This document shows positions 11,569 through 24,900 of a stretch of 64,000 nucleotides of DNA, piece by piece. Position 1 is the stretch's first letter. Each line of letters begins with the position of its first letter. A program made the translations under genes and the position numbers. Location of the stretch: assembly GCA_037953625.1 (NCBI GenBank), contig CM075651.1:104285001-104349000 (forward strand). Direction: 5' to 3'. The stretch comes from Crotalaria pallida. Lineage: Eukaryota > Streptophyta > Magnoliopsida > Fabales > Fabaceae. The notes below the pieces were generated by a model. It was not told where the DNA came from and ran no database searches. It saw only the letters and a program-made list of their open reading frames with translations.

Positions 11569-13228
11569 GTATTCTAAAGGTGTAGAATGGTCTAGGAATG
11601 TGTATTAGGACCTATAAGAACAATTAGAAAGATCCTAAACAATGCTTGAGTCCCCAAGGGACGTAGAGGGTGTAGCATGAGACCTTGGAGGTTCTAACAT
11701 GTGTAGAATGGTTAAGAGAGTATTCTAAAGGCTTAGAATGGTCTAGGAATTTGTATTAGGTCTTAAAAGAACCATGAGAATGATCCTAAACAATGCTTGA
11801 GTCCCCAAGGGACGTAGAGGGTCTAGCATGAGTCATTGGAGGTTCTAACAGGTGTAGAATGGTTAAGAGAGTATTCTAAAGGCTTAGAATGGTCTAAGAA
11901 TGTGTATTGGACTTATAAGAACCATTTGAATGATCCTAAACAATGTTTGAGTCCCCAAGGGACGTAGAGGGTCTAGCATGAGTCCTTGGAGGTTCTAACA
12001 GGTGTAGAATGGTTAAGAGAGTATTCTAAAGGAGTAGAATGGTCTAGGAATGTGTATTAGGACCTATAAGAACAATTAGAAAGATCCTAAACAATGCTTG
12101 AGTCCCCAAGGGACGTAGAGGGTGTAGCATGAGTCCTTGGAGGTTCTAACATGTGTAGAATGGTTAAGAGAGTATTCTAAAGGCTTAGAATGGTATAGGA
12201 ATGTGTATTAGGACTTATAAGAACCATTAGAATGATCCTAAACAATGCTTGAGTCCCCAAGGGACGTAGAGGGTGTAGCATGAGTCCTTGGAGGTTCTAA
12301 CAAGTGTAGAATGGTTGAGAGAGTATTCTAAAGGTGTAGAATGGTCTAGGAATGTGTATTAGGACCTATAAGAACAATTAGAAAGATCCTAAACAATGCT
12401 TGAGTCCCCAAGGGACGTAGAGGGTGTAGCATGAGACCTTGGAGGTTCTAACATGTGTAGAATGGTTAAGAGAGTATTCTAAAGGCTTAGAATGGTCTAG
12501 GAATTTGTATTAGGTCTTAAAAGAACCATGAGAATGATCCTAAACAATGCTTGAGTCCCCAAGGGACGTAGAGGGTCTAGCATGAGTCATTGGAGGTTCT
12601 AACAGGTGTAGAATGGTTAAGAGAGTATTCTAAAGGCTTAGAATGGTCTAAGAATGTGTATTGGACTTATAAGAACCATTTGAATGATCCTAAACAATGC
12701 TTGAGTCCCCAAGGGACGTAGAGGGTCTAGCATGAGTCCTTGGAGGTTCTAACAAGTGTAGAATGGTTAAGAGAGTATTCTAAAGGAGTAGAATGGTCTA
12801 GGAATGTGTATTAGGACTTATAATAACCATTAGAATGATCCTAAACATTGCATGGTACCCCAAGGGACGTAGAGGGTGTAGCATGAGTCCTTGGAGGTTC
12901 TAACAAGTGTAGAATGGTTAAGAGAGTATTCTAAAGGCTTAGAATGGTCTAGGAATGTGTATTAGGACTTAAAAGAACCATTAGAATGATCCTAAACAAT
13001 ACTTGAGTCCCCAAGGGACGTAGAGGGTGTAGCATGAGTCCTTGGAGGTTCTAACAAGTGTAGAATGGTTGAGAGAGTATTCTAAAGGTGTAGAATGGTC
13101 TAGGAATGTGTATTAGGACCTATAAGAACAATTAGAAAGATCCTAAACAATGCTTGAGTCCCCAAGGGACGTAGAGGGTGTAGCATGAGACCTTGGAGGT
13201 TCTAAAAAGTGTAGAATGGTTGAGAGAG
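11569..13228. repeat. 11-monomer tandem duplication, right copy (1,659 bp)
   Basis: The right-hand copy of the 9,910-11,568 unit. Agreement ends near 13,235, where this copy reads ggtctagaatgg and the left copy ggtgtagaatgg. Its private combination of tgtttgag (11,944), aacaggtgtagaatgg (about 11,998) and tggtatagg (about 12,190) is found again at 18.6-19.1 kb, which suggests this copy was a sequence donor. Confidence 0.85.
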
Positions 13229-13878
13229 TATTCTAAAGGTCTAGAATGGTCTAGGAATGTGTATTAGGACCTATAAGAACAATTAGAAAGATCCTAAACA
13301 ATGCTTGAGTCCCCAAGGGATGTAGAGGGTGTAGCATGAGTCCTTGGAGGTTCTAACAGGTGTAAAATGGTTAAGAGAGTATTCTAAAGGCTTAGAATGG
13401 TCTAGGAATGTGTATTAGGACTTATAATAACCATTAGAATGATCCTAAACATTGCATGGTACCCCAAGGGACGTAGAGGGTGTAGCATGAGTCCTTGGAG
13501 GTTCTAACAGGTGTAAAATGGTTAAGAGAGTATTCTAAAGGCTTAGAATGGTCTAGGAATGTGTATTAGGACTTATAATAACCATTAGAATGATCCTAAA
13601 CATTGCATGGTACCCCAAGGGACGTAGAGGGTGTAGCATGAGTCCTTGGAGGTTCTAACAAGTGTAGAATGGTTAAGAGAGTATTCTAAAGGCTTAGAAT
13701 GGTCTAGGAATGTGTATTAGGACTTAAAAGAACCATTAGAATGATCCTAAACAATACTTGAGTCCCCAAGGGACGTAGAGGGTCTAGCATGAGTCATTGG
13801 AGGTTCTAACAGGTGTAGAATGGTTAAGAGAGTATTCTAAAGGCTTAGAATGGTCTAAGAATGTGTATTGGACTTATA
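12003..13878. repeat. Block duplicated at 14,718-16,593 (offset 2,715 bp, 18 monomers), left copy
   Basis: Shared markers at a constant offset of 2,715 bp are gtcttaaaag (12,514/15,229), ttctaaaaag (13,200/15,915) and gacttaaaag (13,721/16,436). Agreement stops near 13,878, where the left copy continues ataataacc and the right copy ataagaacc. This block overlaps the 11-mer duplication, so successive events are layered on each other. Confidence 0.8.
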
Positions 13879-14508
13879 ATAACCATTAGAATGATCCTAA
13901 ACAATGCTTGAGTCCCCAAGGGACGTAGAGGGTGTAGCATGAGTCCTTGGAGGTTCTAACAAGTGTAGAATGGTTGAGAGAGTATTCTAAAGGTGTAGAA
14001 TGGTCTAGGAATGTGTATTAGGACCTATAAGAACAATTAGAAAGATCCTAAACAATGCTTGAGTCCCCAAGGGATGTAGAGGGTGTAGCATGAGTCCTTG
14101 GAGGTTCTAACAAGTGTAGGATAGTTAAAAGAGTATTCTAAAGGTGTAGAATGGTCTAGGAATGTGTATTAGGACCTATAAGAACAATTAGAAAGATCCT
14201 AAACAATGCTTGAGTCCCCAAGGGACGTAGAGGGTGTAGCATGAGACCTTGGAGGTTCTAACATGTGTAGAGTGGTTAAGAGAGTATTCTAAAGGCTTAG
14301 AATGGTCTAGGAATTTGTATTAGGTCTTAAAAGAACCATGAGAATGATCCTAAACAATGCTTGAGTCCCCAAGGGACGTAGAGGGTCTAGCATGAGTCAT
14401 TGGAGGTTCTAACAGGTGTAGAATGGTTAAGAGAGTATTCTAAAGGCTTAGAATGGTCTAAGAATGTGTATTGGACTTATAAGAACCATTTGAATGATCC
14501 TAAACAAT
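13200..14508. repeat. Block shared with 8,977-10,285 (offset about 4,223 bp, 28 monomers)
   Basis: Markers are ttctaaaaag (8,978/13,200), gacttaaaag (9,498/13,721) and gtcttaaaag (10,101/14,324). The gtgtaggatgg monomer of the left copy is present here with one change (ggatagtt). Agreement ends where the left copy reads caatgtttgag and this one caatgcttgag. The joint between this block and the preceding 11-mer falls near 13,200-13,235, at the shared gagaccttggagg/aaaaagtg monomer. Confidence 0.75.
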
Positions 14509-14717
14509 GCTTGAGTCCCCAAGGGACGTAGAGGGTGTAGCATGAGTCCTTGGAGGTTCTAACAAGTGTAGAATGGTTGAGAGAGTATTCTAAAGGTGTA
14601 GAATGGTCTAGGAATGTGTATTAGGACCTATAAGAACAATTAGAAAGATCCTAAACAATGCTTGAGTCCCCAAGGGACGTAGAGGGTGTAGCATGAGACC
14701 TTGGAGGTTCTAACATG

Positions 14718-16593
14718 TGTAGAATGGTTAAGAGAGTATTCTAAAGGAGTAGAATGGTCTAGGAATGTGTATTAGGACCTATAAGAACAATTAGAAAGAT
14801 CCTAAACAATGCTTGAGTCCCCAAGGGACGTAGAGGGTGTAGCATGAGTCCTTGGAGGTTCTAACATGTGTAGAATGGTTAAGAGAGTATTCTAAAGGCT
14901 TAGAATGGTCTAGGAATGTGTATTAGGACTTATAAGAACCATTAGAATGATCCTAAACAATGCTTGAGTCCCCAAGGGACGTAGAGGGTGTAGCATGAGT
15001 CCTTGGAGGTTCTAACAAGTGTAGAATGGTTGAGAGAGTATTCTAAAGGTGTAGAATGGTCTAGGAATGTGTATTAGGACCTATAAGAACAATTAGAAAG
15101 ATCCTAAACAATGCTTGAGTCCCCAAGGGACGTAGAGGGTGTAGCATGAGACCTTGGAGGTTCTAACATGTGTAGAATGGTTAAGAGAGTATTCTAAAGG
15201 CTTAGAATGGTCTAGGAATTTGTATTAGGTCTTAAAAGAACCATGAGAATGATCCTAAACAATGCTTGAGTCCCCAAGGGACGTAGAGGGTCTAGCATGA
15301 GTCATTGGAGGTTCTAACAGGTGTAGAATGGTTAAGAGAGTATTCTAAAGGCTTAGAATGGTCTAAGAATGTGTATTGGACTTATAAGAACCATTTGAAT
15401 GATCCTAAACAATGCTTGAGTCCCCAAGGGACGTAGAGGGTCTAGCATGAGTCCTTGGAGGTTCTAACAAGTGTAGAATGGTTAAGAGAGTATTCTAAAG
15501 GAGTAGAATGGTCTAGGAATGTGTATTAGGACTTATAATAACCATTAGAATGATCCTAAACATTGCATGGTACCCCAAGGGACGTAGAGGGTGTAGCATG
15601 AGTCCTTGGAGGTTCTAACAAGTGTAGAATGGTTAAGAGAGTATTCTAAAGGCTTAGAATGGTCTAGGAATGTGTATTAGGACTTAAAAGAACCATTAGA
15701 ATGATCCTAAACAATACTTGAGTCCCCAAGGGACGTAGAGGGTGTAGCATGAGTCCTTGGAGGTTCTAACAAGTGTAGAATGGTTGAGAGAGTATTCTAA
15801 AGGTGTAGAATGGTCTAGGAATGTGTATTAGGACCTATAAGAACAATTAGAAAGATCCTAAACAATGCTTGAGTCCCCAAGGGACGTAGAGGGTGTAGCA
15901 TGAGACCTTGGAGGTTCTAAAAAGTGTAGAATGGTTGAGAGAGTATTCTAAAGGTCTAGAATGGTCTAGGAATGTGTATTAGGACCTATAAGAACAATTA
16001 GAAAGATCCTAAACAATGCTTGAGTCCCCAAGGGATGTAGAGGGTGTAGCATGAGTCCTTGGAGGTTCTAACAGGTGTAAAATGGTTAAGAGAGTATTCT
16101 AAAGGCTTAGAATGGTCTAGGAATGTGTATTAGGACTTATAATAACCATTAGAATGATCCTAAACATTGCATGGTACCCCAAGGGACGTAGAGGGTGTAG
16201 CATGAGTCCTTGGAGGTTCTAACAGGTGTAAAATGGTTAAGAGAGTATTCTAAAGGCTTAGAATGGTCTAGGAATGTGTATTAGGACTTATAATAACCAT
16301 TAGAATGATCCTAAACATTGCATGGTACCCCAAGGGACGTAGAGGGTGTAGCATGAGTCCTTGGAGGTTATAACAAGTGTAGAATGGTTAAGAGAGTATT
16401 CTAAAGGCTTAGAATGGTCTAGGAATGTGTATTAGGACTTAAAAGAACCATTAGAATGATCCTAAACAATACTTGAGTCCCCAAGGGACGTAGAGGGTCT
16501 AGCATGAGTCATTGGAGGTTCTAGCAGGTGTAGAATGGTTAAGAGAGTATTCTAAAGGCTTAGAATGGTCTAAGAATGTGTATTGGACTTATA
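14718..16593. repeat. Block duplicated from 12,003-13,878, right copy
   Basis: The right-hand partner at offset 2,715 bp. Small differences include ggtctagg here against ggtatagg near 12,190, and ttataacaag near 16,369 where the left copy reads ttctaacaag. It contains the same gagacc, aaaaagtg and acaatacttgag variants in the same order as the left copy. Confidence 0.8.
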
Positions 16594-18608
16594 AGAACCA
16601 TTTGAATGATCCTAAACAATGCTTGAGTCCCCAAGGGACGTAGAGGGTCTAGCATGAGTCCTTGGAGGTTCTAACATGTGTAGAATGGTTAAGAGAGTAT
16701 TCTAAAGGCTTAGAATGGTCTAGGAATGTGTATTAGGACTTATAAGAACCATTAGAATGATCCTAAACAATGCTTGAGTCCCCAAGGGACGTAGAGGGTC
16801 TAGCATGAGTCCTTGGAGGTTCTAACAAGTGTAGAATGGTTGAGAGAGTATTCTAAAGGTCTAGAATGGTCTAGGAATGTGTATTAGGACCTATAAGAAC
16901 AATTAGAAAGATCCTAAACAATGCTTGAGTCCCCAAGGGACGTAGAGGGTGTAGCATGAGACCTTGGAGGTTCTAACATGTGTAGAATGGTTAAGAGAGT
17001 ATTCTAAAGGCTTAGAATGGTCTAGGAATTTGTATTAGGTCTTAAAAGAACCATGAGAATGATCCTAAACAATGCTTGAGTCCCCAAGGGACGTAGAGGG
17101 TCTAGCATGAGTCATTGGAGGTTCTAACAGGTGTAGAATGGTTAAGAGAGTATTCTAAAGGCTTAGAATGGTCTAAGAATGTGTATTGGACTTATAAGAA
17201 CCATTTGAATGATCCTAAACAATGCTTGAGTCCCCAAGGGACGTAGAGGGTCTAGCATGAGTCCTTGGAGGTTCTAACAAGTGTAGAATGGTTAAGAGAG
17301 TATTCTAAAGGAGTAGAATGGTCTAGGAATGTGTATTAGGACCTATAAGAACAATTAGAAAGATCCTAAACAATGCTTGAGTCCCCAAGGGACGTAGAGG
17401 GTGTAGCATGAGTCCTTGGAGGTTCTAACATGTGTAGAATGGTTAAGAGAGTATTCTAAAGGCTTAGAATGGTCTAGGAATGTGTATTAGGACTTATAAG
17501 AACCATTAGAATGATCCTAAACAATGCTTGAGTCCCCAAGGGACATAGAGGGTCTAGCATGAGTCATTGGAGGTTCTAACAAGTGTAGAATGGTTGAGAG
17601 AGTATTCTAAAGGTCTAGAATGGTCTAGGAATGTGTATTAGGACCTATAAGAACAATTAGAAAGATCCTAAACAATGCTTGAGTCCCCAAGGGACGTAGA
17701 GGGTGTAGCATGAGTCCTTGGAGGTTCTAACATGTGTAGAATGGTTAAGAGAGTATTCTAAAGGCTTAGAATGGTCTAGGAATGTGTATTAGGACTTATA
17801 AGAACCATTAGAATGATCCTAAACAATGCTTGAGTCCCCAAGGGACGTAGAGGGTCTAGCATGAGTCCTTGGAGGTTCTAACAAGTGTAGAATGGTTGAG
17901 AGAGTATTCTAAAGGTCTAGAATGGTCTAGGAATGTGTATTAGGACCTATAAGAACAATTAGAAAGATCCTAAACAATGCTTGAGTCCCCAAGGGACGTA
18001 GAGGGTGTAGCATGAGTCCTTGGAGGTTCTAACAGGTGTAAAATGGTTAAGAGAGTATTTTAAAGGCTTAGAATGGTCTAGGAATGTGTATTAGGACTTA
18101 TCAGAACCATTAGAATGATCCTAAACATTGCATGGTACCCCAAGGGACGTAGAGGGTGTAGCATGAGTCCTTGGAGGTTCTAACAAGTGTAGAATGGTTA
18201 AGATAGTATTCTAAAGGTGTAGAATGGTCTAGGAATGTGTATTAGGACCTATAAGAACAATTAGAAAGATCCTAAACAATGCTTGAGTGCCCAAGGGACG
18301 TAGAGGGTGTAGCATGAGTCCTTGGAGGTTCTAACAAGTGTAGAATGGTTAAGAGAGTATTCTAAAGGCTTAGAATGGTCTAGGAATGTGTATTAGGACT
18401 TATAAGAACCATTAGAATGATCCTAAACAATGCTTGAGTCCCCAAGGGACGTAGAGGGTGTAGCATGAGTCCTTGAAGGTTCTAACAGGTGTAGAATGGT
18501 TAAGAGAGTATTCTAAAGGCTTAGAATGGTCTAGGAATGTGTATTGATCTTATAAGAACCATTAGAATGATCCTAAACAATGCTTGAGTCCCCAAGGGAC
18601 GTAGAGGG

Positions 18609-19094
18609 TCTAGCATGAGTCATTGGAGGTTCTAACAGGTGTAGAATGGTTAAGAGAGTATTCTAAAGGCTTAGAATGGTCTAAGAATGTGTATTGGACT
18701 TATAAGAACCATTTGAATGATCCTAAACAATGTTTGAGTCCCCAAGGGACGTAGAGGGTCTAGCATGAGTCCTTGGAGGTTCTAACAGGTGTAGAATGGT
18801 TAAGAGAGTATTCTAAAGGAGTAGAATGGTCTAGGAATGTGTATTAGGACCTATAAGAACAATTAGAAAGATCCTAAACAATGCTTGAGTCCCCAAGGGA
18901 CGTAGAGGGTGTAGCATGAGTCCTTGGAGGTTCTAACATGTGTAGAATGGTTAAGAGAGTATTCTAAAGGCTTAGAATGGTATAGGAATGTGTATTAGGA
19001 CTTATAAGAACCATTAGAATGATCCTAAACAATGCTTGAGTCCCCAAGGGACGTAGAGGGTGTAGCATGAGTCCTTGGAGGTTCTAACAAGTGT
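18609..19094. repeat. Patch matching the 11.8-12.3 kb copy, inside the extra nine monomers
   Basis: About three monomers whose private variants (caatgtttgag at 18,728, aacaggtgtagaatgg near 18,785, tggtatagg near 18,980) occur in that combination only at 11,941, about 11,998 and about 12,190 (offset 6,787 bp, about 45 monomers). Related copies at 10.3, 12.7, 15.4 and 17.3 kb lack one or more of the three. It reads as a conversion-like transfer or an unequal exchange over a distance rather than a local duplication. Confidence 0.7.
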
Positions 19095-19965
19095 AGAATG
19101 GTTAAGAGAGTATTCTAAAGGCTTAGAATGGTCTAGGAATGTGTATTAGGACTTATAAGAACCATTAGAATGATCCTAAACAATGCTTGAGTCCCCAAGG
19201 GACGTAGAGGGTCTAGCATGAGTCCTTGGAGGTTCTAACAAGTGTAGAATGGTTGAGAGAGTATTCTAAAGGTCTAGAATGGTCTAGGAATGTGTATTAG
19301 GACCTATAAGAACAATTAGAAAGATCCTAAACAATGCTTGAGTCCCCAAGGGACGTAGAGGGTGTAGCATGAGTCCTTGGAGGTTCTAACAGGTGTAAAA
19401 TGGTTAAGAGAGTATTTTAAAGGCTTAGAATGGTCTAGGAATGTGTATTAGGACTTATCAGAACCATTAGAATGATCCTAAACATTGCATGGTACCCCAA
19501 GGGACGTAGAGGGTGTAGCATGAGTCCTTGGAGGTTCTAACAAGTGTAGAATGGTTAAGATAGTATTCTAAAGGTGTAGAATGGTCTAGGAATGTGTATT
19601 AGGACCTATAAGAACAATTAGAAAGATCCTAAACAATGCTTGAGTGCCCAAGGGACGTAGAGGGTGTAGCATGAGTCCTTGGAGGTTCTAACAAGTGTAG
19701 AATGGTTAAGAGAGTATTCTAAAGGCTTAGAATGGTCTAGGAATGTGTATTAGGACTTATAAGAACCATTAGAATGATCCTAAACAATGCTTGAGTCCCC
19801 AAGGGACGTAGAGGGTGTAGCATGAGTCCTTGAAGGTTCTAACAGGTGTAGAATGGTTAAGAGAGTATTCTAAAGGCTTAGAATGGTCTAGGAATGTGTA
19901 TTGATCTTATAAGAACCATTAGAATGATCCTAAACAATGCTTGAGTCCCCAAGGGACGTAGAGGG
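19095..19965. repeat. Second copy of 17,738-18,608 (9-monomer offset, 1,357 bp)
   Basis: The words gagtattttaaagg, cttatcagaacc, gcttgagtgccc, ccttgaagg and gtattgatctt of 17.7-18.6 kb reappear in the same order 1,357 bp later. After this point the sequence matches 24.2-25.5 kb, so this copy makes the right junction of the extra nine monomers. Confidence 0.8.
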
Positions 19966-21913
19966 TGCAGCATGAGTCCTTGGAAGTTCTAACAGGTGTA
20001 GAATGGTTCAGAGAGTATTCTAAATGTGTAGAATGGTCTAGGAAAGTGTAGGACTTATAAGAACCATGAGAATGATCCTAAACAATGCTTGAGTCCCCAA
20101 GGGACGTAGAGGGTCTAGCATGAGTCATTGGAGGTTCTAACAGGTGTAGAATGGTTAAGAGAGTATTCTAAAGGCTTAGAATGGTCTAGGAATGTGTATT
20201 GGACATATAAGAACCATTTGAATGATCCTAAACAATGCTTGAGTCCCCAAGGGACGTAGAGGGTCTAGCATGAGTCCTTGGAGGTTCTAATACGTGTAGA
20301 ATGGTTAAGAGAGTATTCTAAAGGAGTAGAATGGTCTAGGAATGTGTATTAGGACCTATAAGAATAATTAGAAAGATCCTAAACAATGCTTGAGTCCCCA
20401 AGGGACGTAGAGGGTGTAGCATGAGTCCTTGGAGGTTCTAACAAGTGTAGAATGGTTAAGATAGTATTCTAAAGGTGTAGAATGGTCTGGGAATGTGTAT
20501 TAGGACCTATAAGAACAATTAGAAAGATCCTAAACAATGTTTGAGTCCCCAAGGGATGTAGAGGGTGTAGCATGAGTCCTTGGAGGTTCTAACAAGTGTA
20601 GGATGGTTAAAATAGTATTCTAAAGGTGTAGAATGGTCTAGGAATGTGTATTAGGACCTATAAGAACAATTAGAAAGATCCTAAACAATGCTTGAGTCCC
20701 CAAGGGACGTAGAGGGTGTAGCATGAGACCTTGGAGGTTCTAACAAGTGTAGAATGGTTAAGAGAGTATTCTAAAGGCTTAGAATGGTCTAGGAATGTGT
20801 ATTAGGACTTATAAGAACCATTAGAATGATCCTAAACAATGCTTGAGTCCCCAAGGGACGTAGAGGGTCTAGCATGAGTCCTTGGAGGTTCTAACAAGAG
20901 TAGAATGGTTGAGAGAGTATTCTAAAGGTCTAGAATGGTCTAGGAATGTGTATTAGGACCTATAAGAACAATTAGAAAGATCCTAAACAATGCTTGAGTC
21001 CCCAAGGGACGTAGAGGGTGTAGCATGAGTCCTTGGAGGTTCTAACAGGTGTAAAATGGTTAAGAGAGTATTCTAAAGGCTTAGAATGGTCTAGGAATGT
21101 GTATTAGGACTTATAATAACCATTAGAATGATCCTAAACATTGCATGGTACCTCAAGGGACGTAGAGGGTGTAGCATGAGTCCTTGGAGGTTCTAACAAG
21201 TGTAGAATGGTTAAGAGAGTATTCTAAAGGCTTAGAATGGTCTAGGAATGTGTATTAGGACTTATTAGAACCATTAGAATGATCCTAAACAATGCTTGAG
21301 TCCCCATGGGACGTAAAGGGTCTAGCATGAGTTCTTGGAGGTTCTAACAAGAGTAGAATGGTTGAGAGAGTATTCTAAAGGTCTAGAATGGTCTAGGAAT
21401 GTGTATTAGGACCTATAAGAACAATTAGAAAGATCCTAAACAATGCTTGAGTCCCCAAGGGACGTAGAGGGTGTAGCATGAGTCCTTGGAGGTTCTAACA
21501 GGTGTAAAATGGTTAAGAGAGTATTCTAAAGGCTTAGAATGGTCTAGGAATGTGTATTAGGACTTATAATAACCATTAGAATGATCCTAAACACTGCATG
21601 GTACCTCAAGGGACGTAGAGGGTGTAGCATGAGTCCTTGGAGGTTCTAACAGGTGTAGAATGGTTAAGAGAGTATTCTAAAGGCTTAGAATGGTCTAAGA
21701 ATGTGTATTGGACTTATAAGAACCATTTGAATGATCCTAAACAATGCTTGAGTCCCCAAGGGACGTAGAGGGTCTAGCATGAGTCCTTGGAGGTTCTAAC
21801 AAGTGTAGAATGGTTAAGAGAGTATTCTAAAGGAGTAGAATGGTCTAGGAATGTGTATTAGGACCTATAAGAACAATTAGAAAGATCCTAAACAATGCTT
21901 GAGTCCCCAAGGG

Positions 21914-24900
21914 ACGTAGAGGGTGTAGCATGAGTCCTTGGAGGTTCTAACAAGTGTAGAATGGTTAAAAGAGTATTCTAAAGGCTTAGAATGGTCTAGG
22001 AATGTGTATTAGGACTTAAAAGAACCATTAGAATGATCCTAAACAATACTTGAGTCCCCAAGGGACGTAGAGGGTCTAGCATGAGTCATTGGAGGTTCTA
22101 ACAGGTGTAGAATGGTTAAGAGAGTATTCTAAAGGCTTAGAATGGTCTAAGAATGTGTATTGGACTTATAAGAACCATTTGAATGATCCTAAACAATGCT
22201 TGAGTCCCCAAGGGACGTAGAGGGTCTAGCATGAGTCCTTGGAGGTTCTAACATGTGTAGAATGGTTAAGAGAGTATTCTAAAGGCTTAGAATGGTCTAG
22301 GAATGTGTATTAGGACTTATAAGAACCATTAGAATGATCCTAAACAATGCTTGAGTCCCCAAGGGACGTAGAGGGTCTAGCATGAGTCCTTGGAGGTTCT
22401 AACAAGTGTAGAATGGTTGAGAGAGTATTCTAAAGGTCTAGAATGGTCTAGGAATGTGTATTAGGACCTATAAGAACAATTAGAAAGATCCTAAACAATG
22501 CTTGAGTCCCCAAGGGACGTAGAGGGTGTAGCATGAGACCTTGGAGGTTCTAACATGTGTAGAATGGTTAAGAGAGTATTCTAAAGGCTTAGAATGGTCT
22601 AGGAATTTGTATTAGGTCTTAAAAGAACCATGAGAATGATCCTAAACAATGCTTGAGTCCCCAAGGGACGTAGAGGGTCTAGCATGAGTCATTGGAGGTT
22701 CTAACAGGTGTAGAATGGTTAAGAGAGTATTCTAAAGGCTTAGAATGGTCTAAGAATGTGTATTGGACTTATAAGAACCATTTGAATGATCCTAAACAAT
22801 GCTTGAGTCCCCAAGGGACGTAGAGGGTCTAGCATGAGTCCTTGGAGGTTCTAACAAGTGTAGAATGGTTAAGAGAGTATTCTAAAGGAGTAGAATGGTC
22901 TAGGAATGTGTATTAGGACCTATAAGAACAATTAGAAAGATCCTAAACAATGCTTGAGTCCCCAAGGGACGTAGAGGGTGTAGCATGAGTCCTTGGAGGT
23001 TCTAACATGTGTAGAATGGTTCAGAGAGTATTCTAAAGGCTTAGAATGGTCTAGGAATGTGTATTAGGACTTATAAGAACCATTAGAATGATCCTAAACA
23101 ATGCTTGAGTCCCCAAGGGACGTAGAGGGTCTAGCATGAGTCATTGGAGGTTCTAACAAGTGTAGAATGGTTGAGAGAGTATTCTAAAGGTCTAGAATGG
23201 TCTAGGAATGTGTATTAGGACCTATAAGAACAATTAGAAAGATCCTAAACAATGCTTGAGTCCCCAAGGGACGTAGAGGGTGTAGCATGAGTCCTTGGAG
23301 GTTCTAACATGTGTAGAATGGTTAAGAGAGTATTCTAAAGGCTTAGAATGGTCTAGGAATGTGTATTAGGACTTATAAGAACCATTAGAATGATCCTAAA
23401 CAATGCTTGAGTCCCCAAGGGACGTAGAGGGTCTAGCATGAGTCCTTGGAGGTTCTAACAAGTGTAGAATGGTTGAGAGAGTATTCTAAAGGTCTAGAAT
23501 GGTCTAGGAATGTGTATTAGGACCTATAAGAACAATTAGAAAGATCCTAAACAATGCTTGAGTCCCCAAGGGACGTAGAGGGTGTAGCATGAGTCCTTGG
23601 AGGTTCTAACAGGTGTAAAATGGTTAAGAGAGTATTTTAAAGGCTTAGAATGGTCTAGGAATGTGTATTAGGACTTATCAGAACCATTAGAATGATCCTA
23701 AACATTGCATGGTACCCCAAGGGACGTAGAGGGTGTAGCATGAGTCCTTGGAGGTTCTAACAAGTGTAGAATGGTTAAGATAGTATTCTAAAGGTGTAGA
23801 ATGGTCTAGGAATGTGTATTAGGACCTATAAGAACAATTAGAAAGATCCTAAACAATGCTTGAGTGCCCAAGGGACGTAGAGGGTGTAGCATGAGTCCTT
23901 GGAGGTTCTAACAAGTGTAGAATGGTTAAGAGAGTATTCTAAAGGCTTAGAATGGTCTAGGAATGTGTATTAGGACTTATAAGAACCATTAGAATGATCC
24001 TAAACAATGCTTGAGTCCCCAAGGGACGTAGAGGGTGTAGCATGAGTCCTTGAAGGTTCTAACAGGTGTAGAATGGTTAAGAGAGTATTCTAAAGGCTTA
24101 GAATGGTCTAGGAATGTGTATTGATCTTATAAGAACCATTAGAATGATCCTAAACAATGCTTGAGTCCCCAAGGGACGTAGAGGGTGTAGCATGAGTCCT
24201 TGGAAGTTCTAACAGGTGTAGAATGGTTCAGAGAGTATTCTAAATGTGTAGAATGGTCTAGGAAAGTGTAGGACTTATAAGAACCATGAGAATGATCCTA
24301 AACAATGCTTGAGTCCCCAAGGGACGTAGAGGGTCTAGTATGAGTCATTGGAGGTTCTAACAGGTGTAGAATGGTTAAGAGAGTATTCTAAAGGCTTAGA
24401 ATGGTCTAGGAATGTGTATTGGACATATAAGAACCATTTGAATGATCCTAAACAATGCTTGAGTCCCCAAGGGACGTAGAGGGTCTAGCATGAGTCCTTG
24501 GAGGTTCTAATACGTGTAGAATGGTTAAGAGAGTATTCTAAAGGAGTAGAATGGTCTAGGAATGTGTATTAGGACCTATAAGAATAATTAGAAAGATCCT
24601 AAACAATGCTTGAGTCCCCAAGGGACGTAGAGGGTGTAGCATGAGTCCTTGGAGGTTCTAACAAGTGTAGAATGGTTAAGATAGTATTCTAAAGGTGTAG
24701 AATGGTCTGGGAATGTGTATTAGGACCTATAAGAAAAATTAGAAAGATCCTAAACAATGTTTGAGTCCCCAAGGGATGTAGAGGGTGTAGCATGAGTCCT
24801 TGGAGGTTCTAACAAGTGTAGGATGGTTAAAATAGTATTCTAAAGGTGTAGAATGGTCTAGGAATGTGTATTAGGACCTATAAGAACAATTAGAAAGATC

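Larger units (their letters stand above)
16337..21305. repeat. Large duplicated block, left copy (4,969 bp), carrying an extra 9 monomers
   Basis: Matches 21,914-25,525 in two parts: offset 5,577 bp up to about 18,608 and offset 4,220 bp from about 19,095 on. Markers are gcttgagtgccc (18,281/23,858, and again at 19,638), ggttcagagag (about 20,007/24,227) and ggaaagtgtaggactt (20,041/24,261). The difference between the two offsets, 1,357 bp, equals nine monomers minus 2 bp. It corresponds to 18,609-19,965 being extra here or lost from the right copy. Confidence 0.82.
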
